From Ramlibacter aurantiacus (GTDB taxonomy: Bacteria; Pseudomonadota; Gammaproteobacteria; Burkholderiales; Burkholderiaceae_C): DNA of 64,000 bases. Positions 39,039-47,581 of this stretch are shown in pieces. Under the pieces are notes generated by a model. The model ran no database searches. It was not told where the DNA came from and saw nothing but the letters and a program-made list of their open reading frames with translations. Position 1 is the first letter of the stretch; the number at the start of each line of letters is the position of its first letter. A program made the position numbers and the translations under genes. The stretch lies in the NCBI RefSeq assembly GCF_016722895.1, contig NZ_JAEQNA010000003.1, forward strand, positions 248,001-312,000. The letters run 5' to 3'.

Positions 39039-39829
39039 GCAGCGCGGTCGCATCGTCCGCGCAGGTCCCGGTGCTGCGGGTGCGGGGCGTCTCCAAGCGC
39101 TTTGGCGGGCTGCAGGCGCTGTCGGACGTGGGCCTGGCCATCGAGCGCGGCCAGGTCTACGGCCTCATCGGGCCCAACGGCGCCGGCAAGACCACCTTCT
39201 TCAACGTCATCACCGGCCTCTACGCGCCCGACAGCGGCAGCTTCGAGCTCGACGGCCAGCCGTACCGGCCGAGCGCCGTGCACGAGGTGGCACGGGCCGG
39301 CATCGCCCGCACCTTCCAGAACATCCGCCTCTTTGCCGACATGACGGCTTTGGAAAACGTCATGGTCGGTCGCCACGTGCGCACCGGCTCCGGGGTGTTG
39401 GGGGCCATCCTGCGCACCCAGGTGTTCCGGCAGGAAGAAGCCGCCATCGCCGGGCGGGCGCGCGAGCTGCTCGAGTACGTGGGCATCGCCCGCTACGCCG
39501 ATTTCAGGGCGCGCACCTTGTCCTACGGCGACCAGCGCCGCCTGGAGATCGCGCGCGCGCTGGCCACCGACCCGAAGCTGATCGCCCTGGACGAACCGGC
39601 CGCCGGCATGAATGCCACCGAGAAACTGCAGCTGCGCGAGCTGATCGACCGCATCCGCCGCGACGGCCGCACCATCTTGCTGATCGAGCATGACGTGAAA
39701 CTCGTCATGGGCCTGTGTGACCGCGTCACCGTGCTGGACTACGGCAAGCTGATCGCGCAGGGCACGCCGGCCGAAGTGCAGCGCGATGAGCGGGTGATCG
39801 AAGCCTATCTCGGGACCGGAGGGCACTGA
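39035..39829 (+). CDS. livG: Branched-chain amino acid ABC transporter ATP-binding protein LivG
   Basis: A 264-residue ABC ATPase. Walker A GPNGAGKT (about 46-53), the signature LSYGDQRRLEIARAL, Walker B LIALDEPAAGMN and switch His IEHD are present. LivG-type features include ARTFQNIRLF. Start ATG at 39035 overlaps the livM stop. livF follows after one base. Confidence 0.95.
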   Translation: MSSAVASSAQVPVLRVRGVSKRFGGLQALSDVGLAIERGQVYGLIGPNGAGKTTFFNVITGLYAPDSGSFELDGQPYRPSAVHEVARAGIARTFQNIRLFADMTALENVMVGRHVRTGSGVLGAILRTQVFRQEEAAIAGRARELLEYVGIARYADFRARTLSYGDQRRLEIARALATDPKLIALDEPAAGMNATEKLQLRELIDRIRRDGRTILLIEHDVKLVMGLCDRVTVLDYGKLIAQGTPAEVQRDERVIEAYLGTGGH

Positions 39830-39830
39830 C

Positions 39831-40547
39831 ATGGACCAGCCCCTGCTGCAGGTCGACGGCCTGCAGGTCGCCTACGGCGGCATCGAGGCCGTCAAGGGCG
39901 TCGACCTCGAAGTTCGCGAGGGTGAGCTCGTGTCGCTGATCGGCTCGAACGGCGCGGGCAAGACCACCACGATGAAGGCCGTGACCGGCCTCCTGCCGCT
40001 GGCCGGCGGCGATATCCGCTACCGGGGCCAGAGCATCCGCGGCCGGGGCGCCTGGGACCTGGTCCGCGAGGGCCTGGCCATGGTGCCGGAAGGCCGCGGC
40101 GTCTTCGCCCGCATGACCATTGCCGAAAACCTGCAGATGGGCGCGCATATCCGTCGCGATTCAGGCGGCATCGCCGCGGACCTGGACAAGGTGTTCGCGA
40201 TCTTCCCGCGCCTGAAGGAGCGGCGTGCGCAGCTCGCCGGCACGCTCTCGGGGGGCGAGCAGCAGATGCTCGCGATGGGCCGCGCCCTCATGAGCCGTCC
40301 GCGCCTGCTGCTCCTGGACGAGCCCTCGATGGGCTTGTCGCCCCTCATGGTGGACAAGATCTTCGAGGTCGTGCGCGAGGTGCACGCCCAGGGCGTGACC
40401 CTGCTGCTGGTCGAGCAGAACGCCAGCCGCGCCCTGCAGATCGCCGACCGGGGCTACGTGATGGAGTCGGGCTTGGTCACCATGAGCGGGCCCGGACGCG
40501 ACCTGCTGGTCGATCCCAAGGTGCGCGCCGCCTACCTCGGCGAATAA
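39831..40547 (+). CDS. livF: Branched-chain amino acid ABC transporter ATP-binding protein LivF
   Basis: A 238-residue ABC ATPase. Walker A GSNGAGKTT (about 38-46), signature LSGGEQQMLAMGRALM, Walker B LLLLDEPSMGLSP. LivF-type MVPEGRGVFARMTI is seen. Starts one base after the livG stop and ends the liv cassette. Complete. Confidence 0.95.
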   Translation: MDQPLLQVDGLQVAYGGIEAVKGVDLEVREGELVSLIGSNGAGKTTTMKAVTGLLPLAGGDIRYRGQSIRGRGAWDLVREGLAMVPEGRGVFARMTIAENLQMGAHIRRDSGGIAADLDKVFAIFPRLKERRAQLAGTLSGGEQQMLAMGRALMSRPRLLLLDEPSMGLSPLMVDKIFEVVREVHAQGVTLLLVEQNASRALQIADRGYVMESGLVTMSGPGRDLLVDPKVRAAYLGE

Positions 40548-40561
40548 GCGGCCATTCGGAG

Positions 40562-40596
40562 AAAAAAGCGCCCACCAGCCGAAGCCGGTGGGCGCT
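40562..40596 (-). terminator. Rho-independent terminator of the beta-barrel gene
   Basis: AGCGCCCACC (40567-40576) pairs with GGTGGGCGCT (40587-40596). On the minus strand the stem is followed by TTTTTT, a classical terminator for the gene ending at 40632. The same stem may also help end the livF transcript on the plus strand, where the T-run is imperfect. Confidence 0.8.
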
Positions 40597-40631
40597 GTCG
40601 CTTTCGCTTTCCCTGAGCTTCTTGAATTCGG

Positions 40632-41219
40632 TCAATAGCGCCACTGAAGGCCCAGGCTGGTGGAGCGCACCCCGCGGTCGCCGGTGCTGAACCTGAAGTC
40701 GTGGTTCTCCCATTCGAGGCTGGCCGACAGCGTCGGTGAGAAGTCCCAATTGAGCGCGGCCCCATAAGACAGGCCGAAGCCCGAGCCCGCGCCCTGGCGC
40801 TGCGCCAGTCCCGCGGTGGTGGCCGATTGCCCGTAGGTGGTGCCCAGCTTCCCGTAGGCACTGAGGCTGTCCATGATCGAAAAGCGCCGCACCAGGCTGA
40901 AGTTCACCCCCTGTGCCCGCGAGAGGCCGCCATCGAATTCCAGCCGGCCCGTGTCGACCAGGCCGAGCTCGGCGCCCCAGCGCGGACTCCACATGCCACG
41001 GCTCCACAGACGCATGGCCGGATCGCCCGGCTCGCATCCGGGCGCCGTGCAGCGCATGCCATAGCTCGATCGGCCGATCTGGAGGCCGATGGACTCGCTC
41101 TCCACCCCCGGCTTGAGCAAGAGCTGCGCGGTGCGCACCTCAGGGCCCGACTGCGCCCACGCCCCGCCCGTGAGGATGCACAAGATGCAGGCTGGCAACA
41201 GGCGCATGGCAGGTCTCAT
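40632..41219 (-). CDS. Outer-membrane beta-barrel protein, OmpA/OmpW-like porin family
   Basis: A 195-residue protein with a signal peptide ending GGAWAQ (about residue 23) and alternating hydrophobic strands rich in Gly, Tyr, Trp and Ser (e.g. YGKLGTTYG, SLEWENHDF). It ends with LQWRY, a C-terminal aromatic as expected for BAM-dependent barrels. About eight strands would fit the length. No lipid A deacylase or other catalytic motif is seen. It is monocistronic with its own terminator. The ATG at 41219 or the in-frame one at 41207 could be used. Confidence 0.75.
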   Translation of the reverse strand: MRPAMRLLPACILCILTGGAWAQSGPEVRTAQLLLKPGVESESIGLQIGRSSYGMRCTAPGCEPGDPAMRLWSRGMWSPRWGAELGLVDTGRLEFDGGLSRAQGVNFSLVRRFSIMDSLSAYGKLGTTYGQSATTAGLAQRQGAGSGFGLSYGAALNWDFSPTLSASLEWENHDFRFSTGDRGVRSTSLGLQWRY

Positions 41220-41316
41220 GGCGGGCTTTCGAAGGGTGGTGCCGAAGCTCCAATCTAGCCAACTGCCGACCTAGGCCAAGTGGGACCTTCCCTACAGCCT
41301 TGTAGGACAAGGGATG

Positions 41317-42288
41317 TCAGTCGACCTTGGCGCCCGAGGCCTTCACGATCTTTTCGTACTTGGCCAGCTCGAAGCGCATGAAGGTGTCGAACTGCTCCGG
41401 CGTGCTGGGTACGGGCTCGGCCATCAACTGGGCGAAACGGGTCTTGGTCTCGGGAGCCTGCAAGGCGGCGGTGAAGGCGCGGCTGAGGGTTTGCAGCGTC
41501 TCGCGCGGCGTGCCCGCCGGGGCCACCAGCCCCCACCAGGTGTCGATGGAAAAGCCTTGCAGCATGTCCGCCACCGGCGGGATGTCGGGCAGGTAGGGCG
41601 AGCGCTGCAGCGTGGTCACCGCCAGTGCCTTGAGCCGGCCCGAGCGAATGTTGGGGGCGGCGGTGGCGAGGTTGTCGAAGTTGAAGTCGACCTGGCCGGA
41701 CAGCAGCGCCAGCTGCGCCGGGTTGCCCCCGTTGTAGGGAATGTGCACCGCGAAGATGCGGGCGTCGCGCTTGAACATCTCGCCGGCCAGGTGGCCGGCG
41801 CTGCCGTTGCCGCCACTGCCGTAGTTCAGGCGTGCCGGATTGGCCCGGGCATAGGCGATCAGGTCGGCGAGGGTGTTGATCTTCAGGCGCGCGGCGGTGT
41901 CGGCGTTCACCACCAGCACGTTGGGCACCCGCACCATCTGCGTGATGCCGGCGAAGTCCTTGGCCGCGTCGTACGGCATCTTGCTGAAGAGCCAGGGGTT
42001 GATCGCGTGCGTGGCCACCGCGGAGATGCCGATGGTCTGGCCGTCCGGCGCGGCCTTCGCCACGGCATCGGCGCCGATGTTGCCGCCGCCGCCGGGACGG
42101 TTTTCGATGATCACGGTGCCCAGCGTGTCGCGCACCCGTTCGGCCAGCAGCCGCGCCGTCACATCGATGGGTCCCCCGGGTGCGTAAGGCACGATCAGGC
42201 GAATCGGACGCGAGGCCGGCTGCGCCCGGCCGATCAGCGGCGCGGCCAGGGCGGCCGCAGCGAGGACGAGGGTGGATCTACGTTGCAT
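41317..42288 (-). CDS. Tripartite tricarboxylate transporter receptor, Bug/TctC family
   Basis: A 323-residue periplasmic receptor. Signal peptide with a twin arginine-like RR early (MQRRSTLVLAAAALAAPLIGRAQ), then the Bug signature RPIRLIVPYAPGGPIDVTARLLAE. The conserved GGNIGADAVAKAAPDG and YGSGGNGSAGHLAGE are present. It would bind a carboxylate for a TctAB permease; the orphan tctBA pair is 33 kb away. Bug genes are heavily amplified in Comamonadaceae, and most lack adjacent permeases. Divergent from the TPR gene. Confidence 0.92.
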   Translation of the reverse strand: MQRRSTLVLAAAALAAPLIGRAQPASRPIRLIVPYAPGGPIDVTARLLAERVRDTLGTVIIENRPGGGGNIGADAVAKAAPDGQTIGISAVATHAINPWLFSKMPYDAAKDFAGITQMVRVPNVLVVNADTAARLKINTLADLIAYARANPARLNYGSGGNGSAGHLAGEMFKRDARIFAVHIPYNGGNPAQLALLSGQVDFNFDNLATAAPNIRSGRLKALAVTTLQRSPYLPDIPPVADMLQGFSIDTWWGLVAPAGTPRETLQTLSRAFTAALQAPETKTRFAQLMAEPVPSTPEQFDTFMRFELAKYEKIVKASGAKVD

Positions 42289-42379
42289 GGCCGGTATTTT
42301 GCCGGCAGCGATGCCCCCCTTGCGAGCTCAGCAGCGAGTAGGTAGATTGCATTCGTTTCGATGAATGGATGGAGTGCAT

Positions 42380-43963
42380 ATGGTGAAGGATCCCATCGCC
42401 GTCATGCAGCTGCTGGCCCAGGCCGTGGCGGCGCACGCGGCCGGTGACCTGCAGGAGGCGAGAAGCGGTTACGGGCGGGTCCTCGAGGTCGACCCCGAAC
42501 ACCTCGATGCCCTGCGCCTGCTGGCCGGCGTGCAGGCCGACCAGGGCGACGTCGATGAAGCCATCGCAGCCACGCAGGAGGTGCTGCGCCTGCACGATCA
42601 CGCCAAGGATCATGAGTTCATGAGTTCGCTCTTGACCGCGGCCAGGCGTCGGGCCGAAGCGCTGGCACATATCGAGCGCTCGATCGAGCTCGATGCGGGC
42701 GTGGCGAGCGCCCACTGCCAGCGGGGCACGCTGCTGGTCCACGCGGGGCGGCTGCAGGAGGCAATGGCCAGCTTCGAGCAGGCGCTGCACACCGAACCAG
42801 GCCACATCGACTCGCTCGTGGGCCGCGGACTCGCGTACGAGCGTTTGAATCGTCTGGACGAGGCGGTTGCCAGCCATGAACGCGCCATCGAGCTGGACCC
42901 CGACGGCGTGGCGCCGCTCGCGGGCCGCGCCCGGCTGCACCAGCTCATGGGCGAGTTCGGTCAGGCCCTGCGCCTCTACGACCAGGTGATCGAGCGGGGA
43001 AGCGGAAAAGACCGCGCCGCGGCCCGGTACGGCAAGGCTTGCACGCTGCTGGCGCTGGGCGACTACGCGCAGGGCTGGCCGCTGTATGAACACCGTTGGG
43101 ACACTCTCCCCAGGCGCAAGCTTCCCAGTGCGCGCTGGACCGGCCAAGAGAGCCTGGAGGGCCGCACCCTCCTGCTCTACGCGGACCAGGGGCTGGGGGA
43201 CACGCTGATGAACGCGCGTTTCGCGGCCGACCTGGCGCAGGCCGGTGCGCAAGTGGTCATGGAGGTGCAGCCGAGCCTGGTGCCGCTGCTGCAGGGCCAG
43301 TGCGGCATCGCGCAGGTCCGGCCCCTGGGGGGACAGCCGCCGCCGCACGACTTCAACTGCCCGCTGTTCTCGCTACCGGCGGCCCTGCGCCTGCGGCTCG
43401 ATACCGTGCCCGCGCGGGCTGGCTACCTGCGCGCCGACCCGGCTCGAAAGGCGCAGTGGGCCCGGCGCCTCGGGCCGCGCACGCAGCCCCGGGTCGGACT
43501 GGCCTGGTCCGGTTATGGCGGGCATTCACAGGACCACCGGCGAAGCATTCCGTTCGCGCAGTTCGCATCGGCATTGCCCGCCGGGTGGGACTATGTGAGC
43601 CTGCAGGCCCATGCGCGCCCCCATGAGTGCCAGGCGGTCGAGTCGTTCGCGCCGATGCGGCGGTTCGAGTCCGAGCTGACCGATTTCGCCGAGACCGCGG
43701 CCCTGGTGAGCCAGCTCGACCTGGTGGTGACGGTGGACACCAGCGTGGCGCACCTGGCGGGAGCCCTGGGTGTTCCCAACTGGATCCTGCTTCACCACCC
43801 GCCCGATTACCGCTGGCTGGCCACCGGCGAGTGGTGCCCCTGGTACGCCCGATCGAAGCTGCTGCGGCAGGGGCCCGACCAGAGCTGGCCGCCCGTCCTG
43901 CAGCGGGTGCGTCGCGACCTGGAGCGCTGGGTCATGGCCGGCGACCTGGTGCTGGCCACGTGA
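42380..43963 (+). CDS. TPR-containing glycosyltransferase family protein (copy 1)
   Basis: A 527-residue cytoplasmic protein: roughly five tetratricopeptide repeats in residues 1-220 and a GT9/GT41-like C-terminal domain. ADQGLGDT (about 268) and VTVDTSVAHLAGALG (about 450) are the donor-site hallmarks, followed by DYRWL and PWYARSKLLRQ. Proteins of this design are candidate protein O-glycosyltransferases, but no acceptor is known. The ATG at 42380 has GGAG 5 bases upstream and is preferred to the in-frame ATG at 42365. A TAGATT -10-like box is at 42343-42348. Its stop overlaps the next gene's GTG start. Confidence 0.85.
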   Translation: MVKDPIAVMQLLAQAVAAHAAGDLQEARSGYGRVLEVDPEHLDALRLLAGVQADQGDVDEAIAATQEVLRLHDHAKDHEFMSSLLTAARRRAEALAHIERSIELDAGVASAHCQRGTLLVHAGRLQEAMASFEQALHTEPGHIDSLVGRGLAYERLNRLDEAVASHERAIELDPDGVAPLAGRARLHQLMGEFGQALRLYDQVIERGSGKDRAAARYGKACTLLALGDYAQGWPLYEHRWDTLPRRKLPSARWTGQESLEGRTLLLYADQGLGDTLMNARFAADLAQAGAQVVMEVQPSLVPLLQGQCGIAQVRPLGGQPPPHDFNCPLFSLPAALRLRLDTVPARAGYLRADPARKAQWARRLGPRTQPRVGLAWSGYGGHSQDHRRSIPFAQFASALPAGWDYVSLQAHARPHECQAVESFAPMRRFESELTDFAETAALVSQLDLVVTVDTSVAHLAGALGVPNWILLHHPPDYRWLATGEWCPWYARSKLLRQGPDQSWPPVLQRVRRDLERWVMAGDLVLAT

Positions 43964-45558
43964 TCACGCCGGGGGCGCAGGACACGCGGCGACAGGTGGT
44001 CGCCCGGTTCTTCAAGGCCGTGGGCTTGCAGCAGGCCGGCGACTGGGACCAGGCGCGCCGCGCCTTCGAAGACGTGCTGAGCCTCGATCCCGTGCATGCG
44101 GATGCGCTCTGGCTGCTGGGCGCCATGCTTCATGACCAGGCGGATTACGAGGCCTCGCGCCAGTGCCTCGACCGCGCCGTGGCGCTGCGGCCGCACGATG
44201 CCGCCATTCGCCGCATGCTGGGAGCCGCCCTTGTCCGTTTGAAGCAGACCGACGCAGCGCTGGAGCAGTTCGACCTGGCCATCGAACTGAAGCCCGACCT
44301 GGCCGCCGCCCATGCCAGCCGGGCCACGACGCTTCATCGCATCGGGCGTGTGGGCGAAGCGGTGGCCGGGTACGACCGAGGCATCGAGCTGGCGCCGGAC
44401 TGCGCCGACTACCACGTCAACCGAGGCGCGGCTCGCCAGGACCTCGACCAGCAAGACCTCGCTCGCGCCGACTACGACCGTGCGATCGCCCTCGAACCGC
44501 GCTCCCACCTCGCCTTCATGAACCGGGGAACGCTGTGGCACGAGCTGGGTCACCTGGCGCGGGCGCAGGCCGATTTCGATCGTGCGCTCGAGATCGAGCC
44601 CGGGCATCCGGAGACGCTCTACAACAAGGCATGCACCCACCTGATCCAGGGCCAGTGGGCGCAGGGCTGGGCCATGCTCGATGCGCGCTGGAAGCTGGAG
44701 GCCAATCGCCATCGGGTTTTCGACCGGCCGGTCTGGACGGGGCAGCCGATCGAAGGTCGAACGGTGCTGCTGCAATCCGAGCAAGGGCTGGGCGACACCT
44801 TGATGCTGGCGCGCTTCGCCCGCGAGGTGACGGCTCTTGGGGGGCGCGTGCTCCTGCAGGTCCAGCCCCCGCTGCGGCGCGTGCTCTCCCGGCTCGAGGG
44901 CGTCGACGAGCTGTTCGCAACGTCCGCCGCTTCGCCGCCCCACGACTGGTTCTGCCCCTTGTTCACGCTGCCGCACGCGCTGGGCGTGAATCTTCAAACC
45001 GTGCCGGGCCGCGGCGGCTACCTCGAGCCCGAACCCGAACTCGTGCGGCAATGGGACCAGCGGCTGGGGCCCCGCGAAGGCTTGCGAGTGGGCCTGGTGT
45101 GGTCGGGCAATCCCAGGCACCGCAACGACCATCGCCGCAGCATCCCGTTGCAGCGCATCCTGCGGGCGCTGCCCGACGACTGCGAGCCGGTGAGCCTGCA
45201 CAAGGAAGTGCGTGAGGCCGACGCGCCGTTCCTGGGCGCGCATCCGCGGCTGCGTCACTTCGGGTCGCAGCTGGGCGACCTGGCGGACACCGCGGCCTTG
45301 TGCGCGCACATGGACCTGGTGTTGACCGTCGACAGCTGCGTGGCGCACCTGGCGGGCGCACTGGGGCGGCCCACCTGGATCCTTCTGCCCGTCGCACCCG
45401 ACTACCGGTGGTTGCGCGAGGGCGAGGACTGCCCCTGGTACGCCTCGGCAAGGCTGTGGCGCCAGGGGCCGGACCGCGACTGGGAGCCGGTGCTGCAGCG
45501 CGTGCGCCAGGGCCTGGAGCAGCGACTCAGTCGCGGTGCTTGTCCGCCTCGCTGGTGA
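43960..45558 (+). CDS. TPR-containing glycosyltransferase family protein (copy 2)
   Basis: A 532-residue paralog of the preceding protein: at least five TPR units (ALVRLKQTDAALEQFDLAIELKP type) and the same C-terminal domain with SEQGLGDT (about 274), LTVDSCVAHLAGALG (about 456) and DYRWL. Translation starts at GTG 43960, overlapping the previous stop as GTGA. Its 3' end runs 32 bases into the convergent reductase gene. The two copies differ in sequence throughout, so the duplication is old. They could modify different sites on one target, such as pilin or flagellin, but no such gene is nearby. Confidence 0.85.
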   Translation: MITPGAQDTRRQVVARFFKAVGLQQAGDWDQARRAFEDVLSLDPVHADALWLLGAMLHDQADYEASRQCLDRAVALRPHDAAIRRMLGAALVRLKQTDAALEQFDLAIELKPDLAAAHASRATTLHRIGRVGEAVAGYDRGIELAPDCADYHVNRGAARQDLDQQDLARADYDRAIALEPRSHLAFMNRGTLWHELGHLARAQADFDRALEIEPGHPETLYNKACTHLIQGQWAQGWAMLDARWKLEANRHRVFDRPVWTGQPIEGRTVLLQSEQGLGDTLMLARFAREVTALGGRVLLQVQPPLRRVLSRLEGVDELFATSAASPPHDWFCPLFTLPHALGVNLQTVPGRGGYLEPEPELVRQWDQRLGPREGLRVGLVWSGNPRHRNDHRRSIPLQRILRALPDDCEPVSLHKEVREADAPFLGAHPRLRHFGSQLGDLADTAALCAHMDLVLTVDSCVAHLAGALGRPTWILLPVAPDYRWLREGEDCPWYASARLWRQGPDRDWEPVLQRVRQGLEQRLSRGACPPRW

Positions 45559-46609
45559 ACGCGTCGGCAAAGAACTCGTCGGGCGACAGGCCTGCGCGGG
45601 CGCAATAGTCTTCACGCGCCGACTCCACCACGATGGGCGCTCCGCAGGCATACACCTGGTGACCCGACAGGTCGGGGTGGTCTTCCAGCACGGCCCGGTG
45701 CACGAAGCCCGTGCGGCCGGTCCAGTTGTCTTCGGGCAGTGCGTTCGAGATGACCGGCACGTAACGAAGATGCGGCATCTCCTGGCAGCGCGCGCGGATC
45801 CAGTCATCGAGGTACAGGTCTTGCGGCCGGCGCCCGCCCCAATACAGGGTGGCCGGTCGGGCTATGCCCTTGAACTGCATGTGCTCGATCACCGCCTTGA
45901 TGGGCGCGAAGCCGGTGCCCGACGCGAGCAGGATGAGGGGCTTGTCCGAGTCCTCTCGCAGGAAGAAGCTGCCGTACGGTCCTTCCAGCCTCAGGATCTC
46001 TTTCTCCTTCATGGCGGTGAACACGTGGTCGGTGAACTTGCCCCCGGGCATGTGGCGGATGTGCAGTTCGATCACCGGCACCGGCGGCGCACCGCCTTCC
46101 GCGCGCATCAGGGTGTGCGGCGCGTTGGCCATCGAATAGCTGCGACGATCGCCGTCGCGCAGGATGAACTCGACGTACTGCCCCGCGTGGTAGCGCATCG
46201 TGTCGTTGGCCGGCAGCTGCATGCGCACGATCATCACGTCGTGCGAACGCTTATCCAGTGCCTGCACGCGCGACGGCATCTTGCGGATCGGGAAGGCGCT
46301 TTCGTCGGTGACCTGGCGCGATTCGAGCACCAGGTCGCTGCCCGGAAAGGCGCTGCAGGTCAGCACGTAACCGGCGGCTTCCTCGGCGGCATTCATGGCC
46401 TTGCTCTGGTGGGCCCGGTGCGAGACCTCGCCCTCGAGCTTCTTGCATTTGCAGGAGCCGCAGGCGCCGTCCTTGCATCCGTAGGGCAGCCCGACGCCCT
46501 GGCGGATGGCGCCGGCCAGGACGGTCTCGCCAGGTTCCACGCTGAAGCTGCGGCCGCTGGGCTGCACGGTGACCTGGAACGGGCCCGCCTGGGCCGTGGC
46601 ACTCGTCAT
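45527..46609 (-). CDS. NAD(P)H-flavin reductase with N-terminal 2Fe-2S ferredoxin domain (CDP-6-deoxy-delta-3,4-glucoseen reductase-like)
   Basis: A 360-residue electron-transfer protein. The plant-type ferredoxin domain (1-95) has CKDGACGSCKC and a distal Cys in LTCSAF for the 2Fe-2S cluster. The FAD domain has RRSYSMANAP and the NAD domain has LILLASGTGFAPIKA and VYACGAP. This layout equals AscD/RfbI and oxygenase reductases; the AscD annotation is common in Burkholderiales although no deoxysugar pathway is evident here. Probably a general reductase. GAGG lies 9 bases before the ATG. Overlaps the convergent TPR gene by 32 bp. Confidence 0.85.
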   Translation of the reverse strand: MTSATAQAGPFQVTVQPSGRSFSVEPGETVLAGAIRQGVGLPYGCKDGACGSCKCKKLEGEVSHRAHQSKAMNAAEEAAGYVLTCSAFPGSDLVLESRQVTDESAFPIRKMPSRVQALDKRSHDVMIVRMQLPANDTMRYHAGQYVEFILRDGDRRSYSMANAPHTLMRAEGGAPPVPVIELHIRHMPGGKFTDHVFTAMKEKEILRLEGPYGSFFLREDSDKPLILLASGTGFAPIKAVIEHMQFKGIARPATLYWGGRRPQDLYLDDWIRARCQEMPHLRYVPVISNALPEDNWTGRTGFVHRAVLEDHPDLSGHQVYACGAPIVVESAREDYCARAGLSPDEFFADAFTSEADKHRD

Positions 46610-46653
46610 CTTCTATATCCTCGGGTGTTTCGTACTGCGATGGTTCAGCGATT

Positions 46654-47580
46654 TTGCCTTCAAACCAGACCCCCCTCGGAGCGCTGCCGGCGCGCTTCCG
46701 CCGGGAACGCGTCCTGATCATCGGTTGCGGCGACGTCGGGCTGCGCGTGGCCCGGGCGGGCCATGCCAGGGTTCGCCTGCTGGCCCTCACCTCGTCGCCC
46801 GCGCGGGTGCCGCAACTGCGCGAGCGGGGCATCACGCCCTTGCGGGGTGACCTCGACCTGCCCCAGTCCCTGGCCCGGCTTGCCGGCCTGGCCACCCGCG
46901 TGGTGTACCTGGCGCCGCCACCGGCCGCCGCACAGCCCTGGTGGCAAGACCCGCGCTCGGCGGCGCTCCTGCGATCCCTGCGCAGGCGCACGCCGCCCCG
47001 GTCCCTGGTGTACGGGTCCACCACCGGTGTGTATGGTGACCGTGGCGGCGCGTGGATCGATGAGACTGCCGCCGTGGCGCCAGCCACGCCGCGCGCCCAC
47101 CGACGCGTCCATGCCGAGTCGATGGTGCGCTGGTTCGGACGCGGCAGCGGCACGCGCAGCAGCATCCTTCGCATACCCGGCATCTATGCGGCCGATCGCG
47201 CGGGCGGCGCGCGCGAGCGCCTGCAGCGCGGCATGCCGGTGCTTCGTGCCGAAGACGATGTCTACACCAACCACATCCATGCCGACGACCTGGCCCAGGT
47301 GGTGCTCGCCAGCCTCTGGCGCGGCAGGCCGCAGCGCATCTACCACGCGAGCGACGACAGCGAGCTGAAGATGGGGGACTACTTCGACCTCGCGGCCGAC
47401 TTGTACGGCCTCCCCAGGCCCCCGCGCATCGCCCGGGATGCCGCATCAGCCGTGTTGCCGGTGGGCGTGCTGAGTTTCATGGGCGAATCGCGCCGCTTGC
47501 GCAATCGCCGGCTGGCCGACGAGCTGCGAGTGCGCCTGCGTTACCCCACCGCGCGCGAAGGTCTCGTCGGGCCGCCCTGA
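46654..47580 (+). CDS. NAD-dependent epimerase/dehydratase family protein (YeeZ-like)
   Basis: A 308-residue extended SDR. The nucleotide loop is VLIIGCGDVGLRVA (about 20-33), followed by YLAPPPA and YGSTTGVYG, typical of the YeeZ/SDR_a5 group. The catalytic Tyr-x3-Lys is replaced by a GVYGDRGG segment as usual in this group. The start is probably TTG at 46654, since no ATG in frame precedes the loop. Divergent from the reductase gene with a 44-bp gap. Function unknown; often annotated as sugar epimerase. Confidence 0.78.
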   Translation: MPSNQTPLGALPARFRRERVLIIGCGDVGLRVARAGHARVRLLALTSSPARVPQLRERGITPLRGDLDLPQSLARLAGLATRVVYLAPPPAAAQPWWQDPRSAALLRSLRRRTPPRSLVYGSTTGVYGDRGGAWIDETAAVAPATPRAHRRVHAESMVRWFGRGSGTRSSILRIPGIYAADRAGGARERLQRGMPVLRAEDDVYTNHIHADDLAQVVLASLWRGRPQRIYHASDDSELKMGDYFDLAADLYGLPRPPRIARDAASAVLPVGVLSFMGESRRLRNRRLADELRVRLRYPTAREGLVGPP

Positions 47581-47581
47581 G

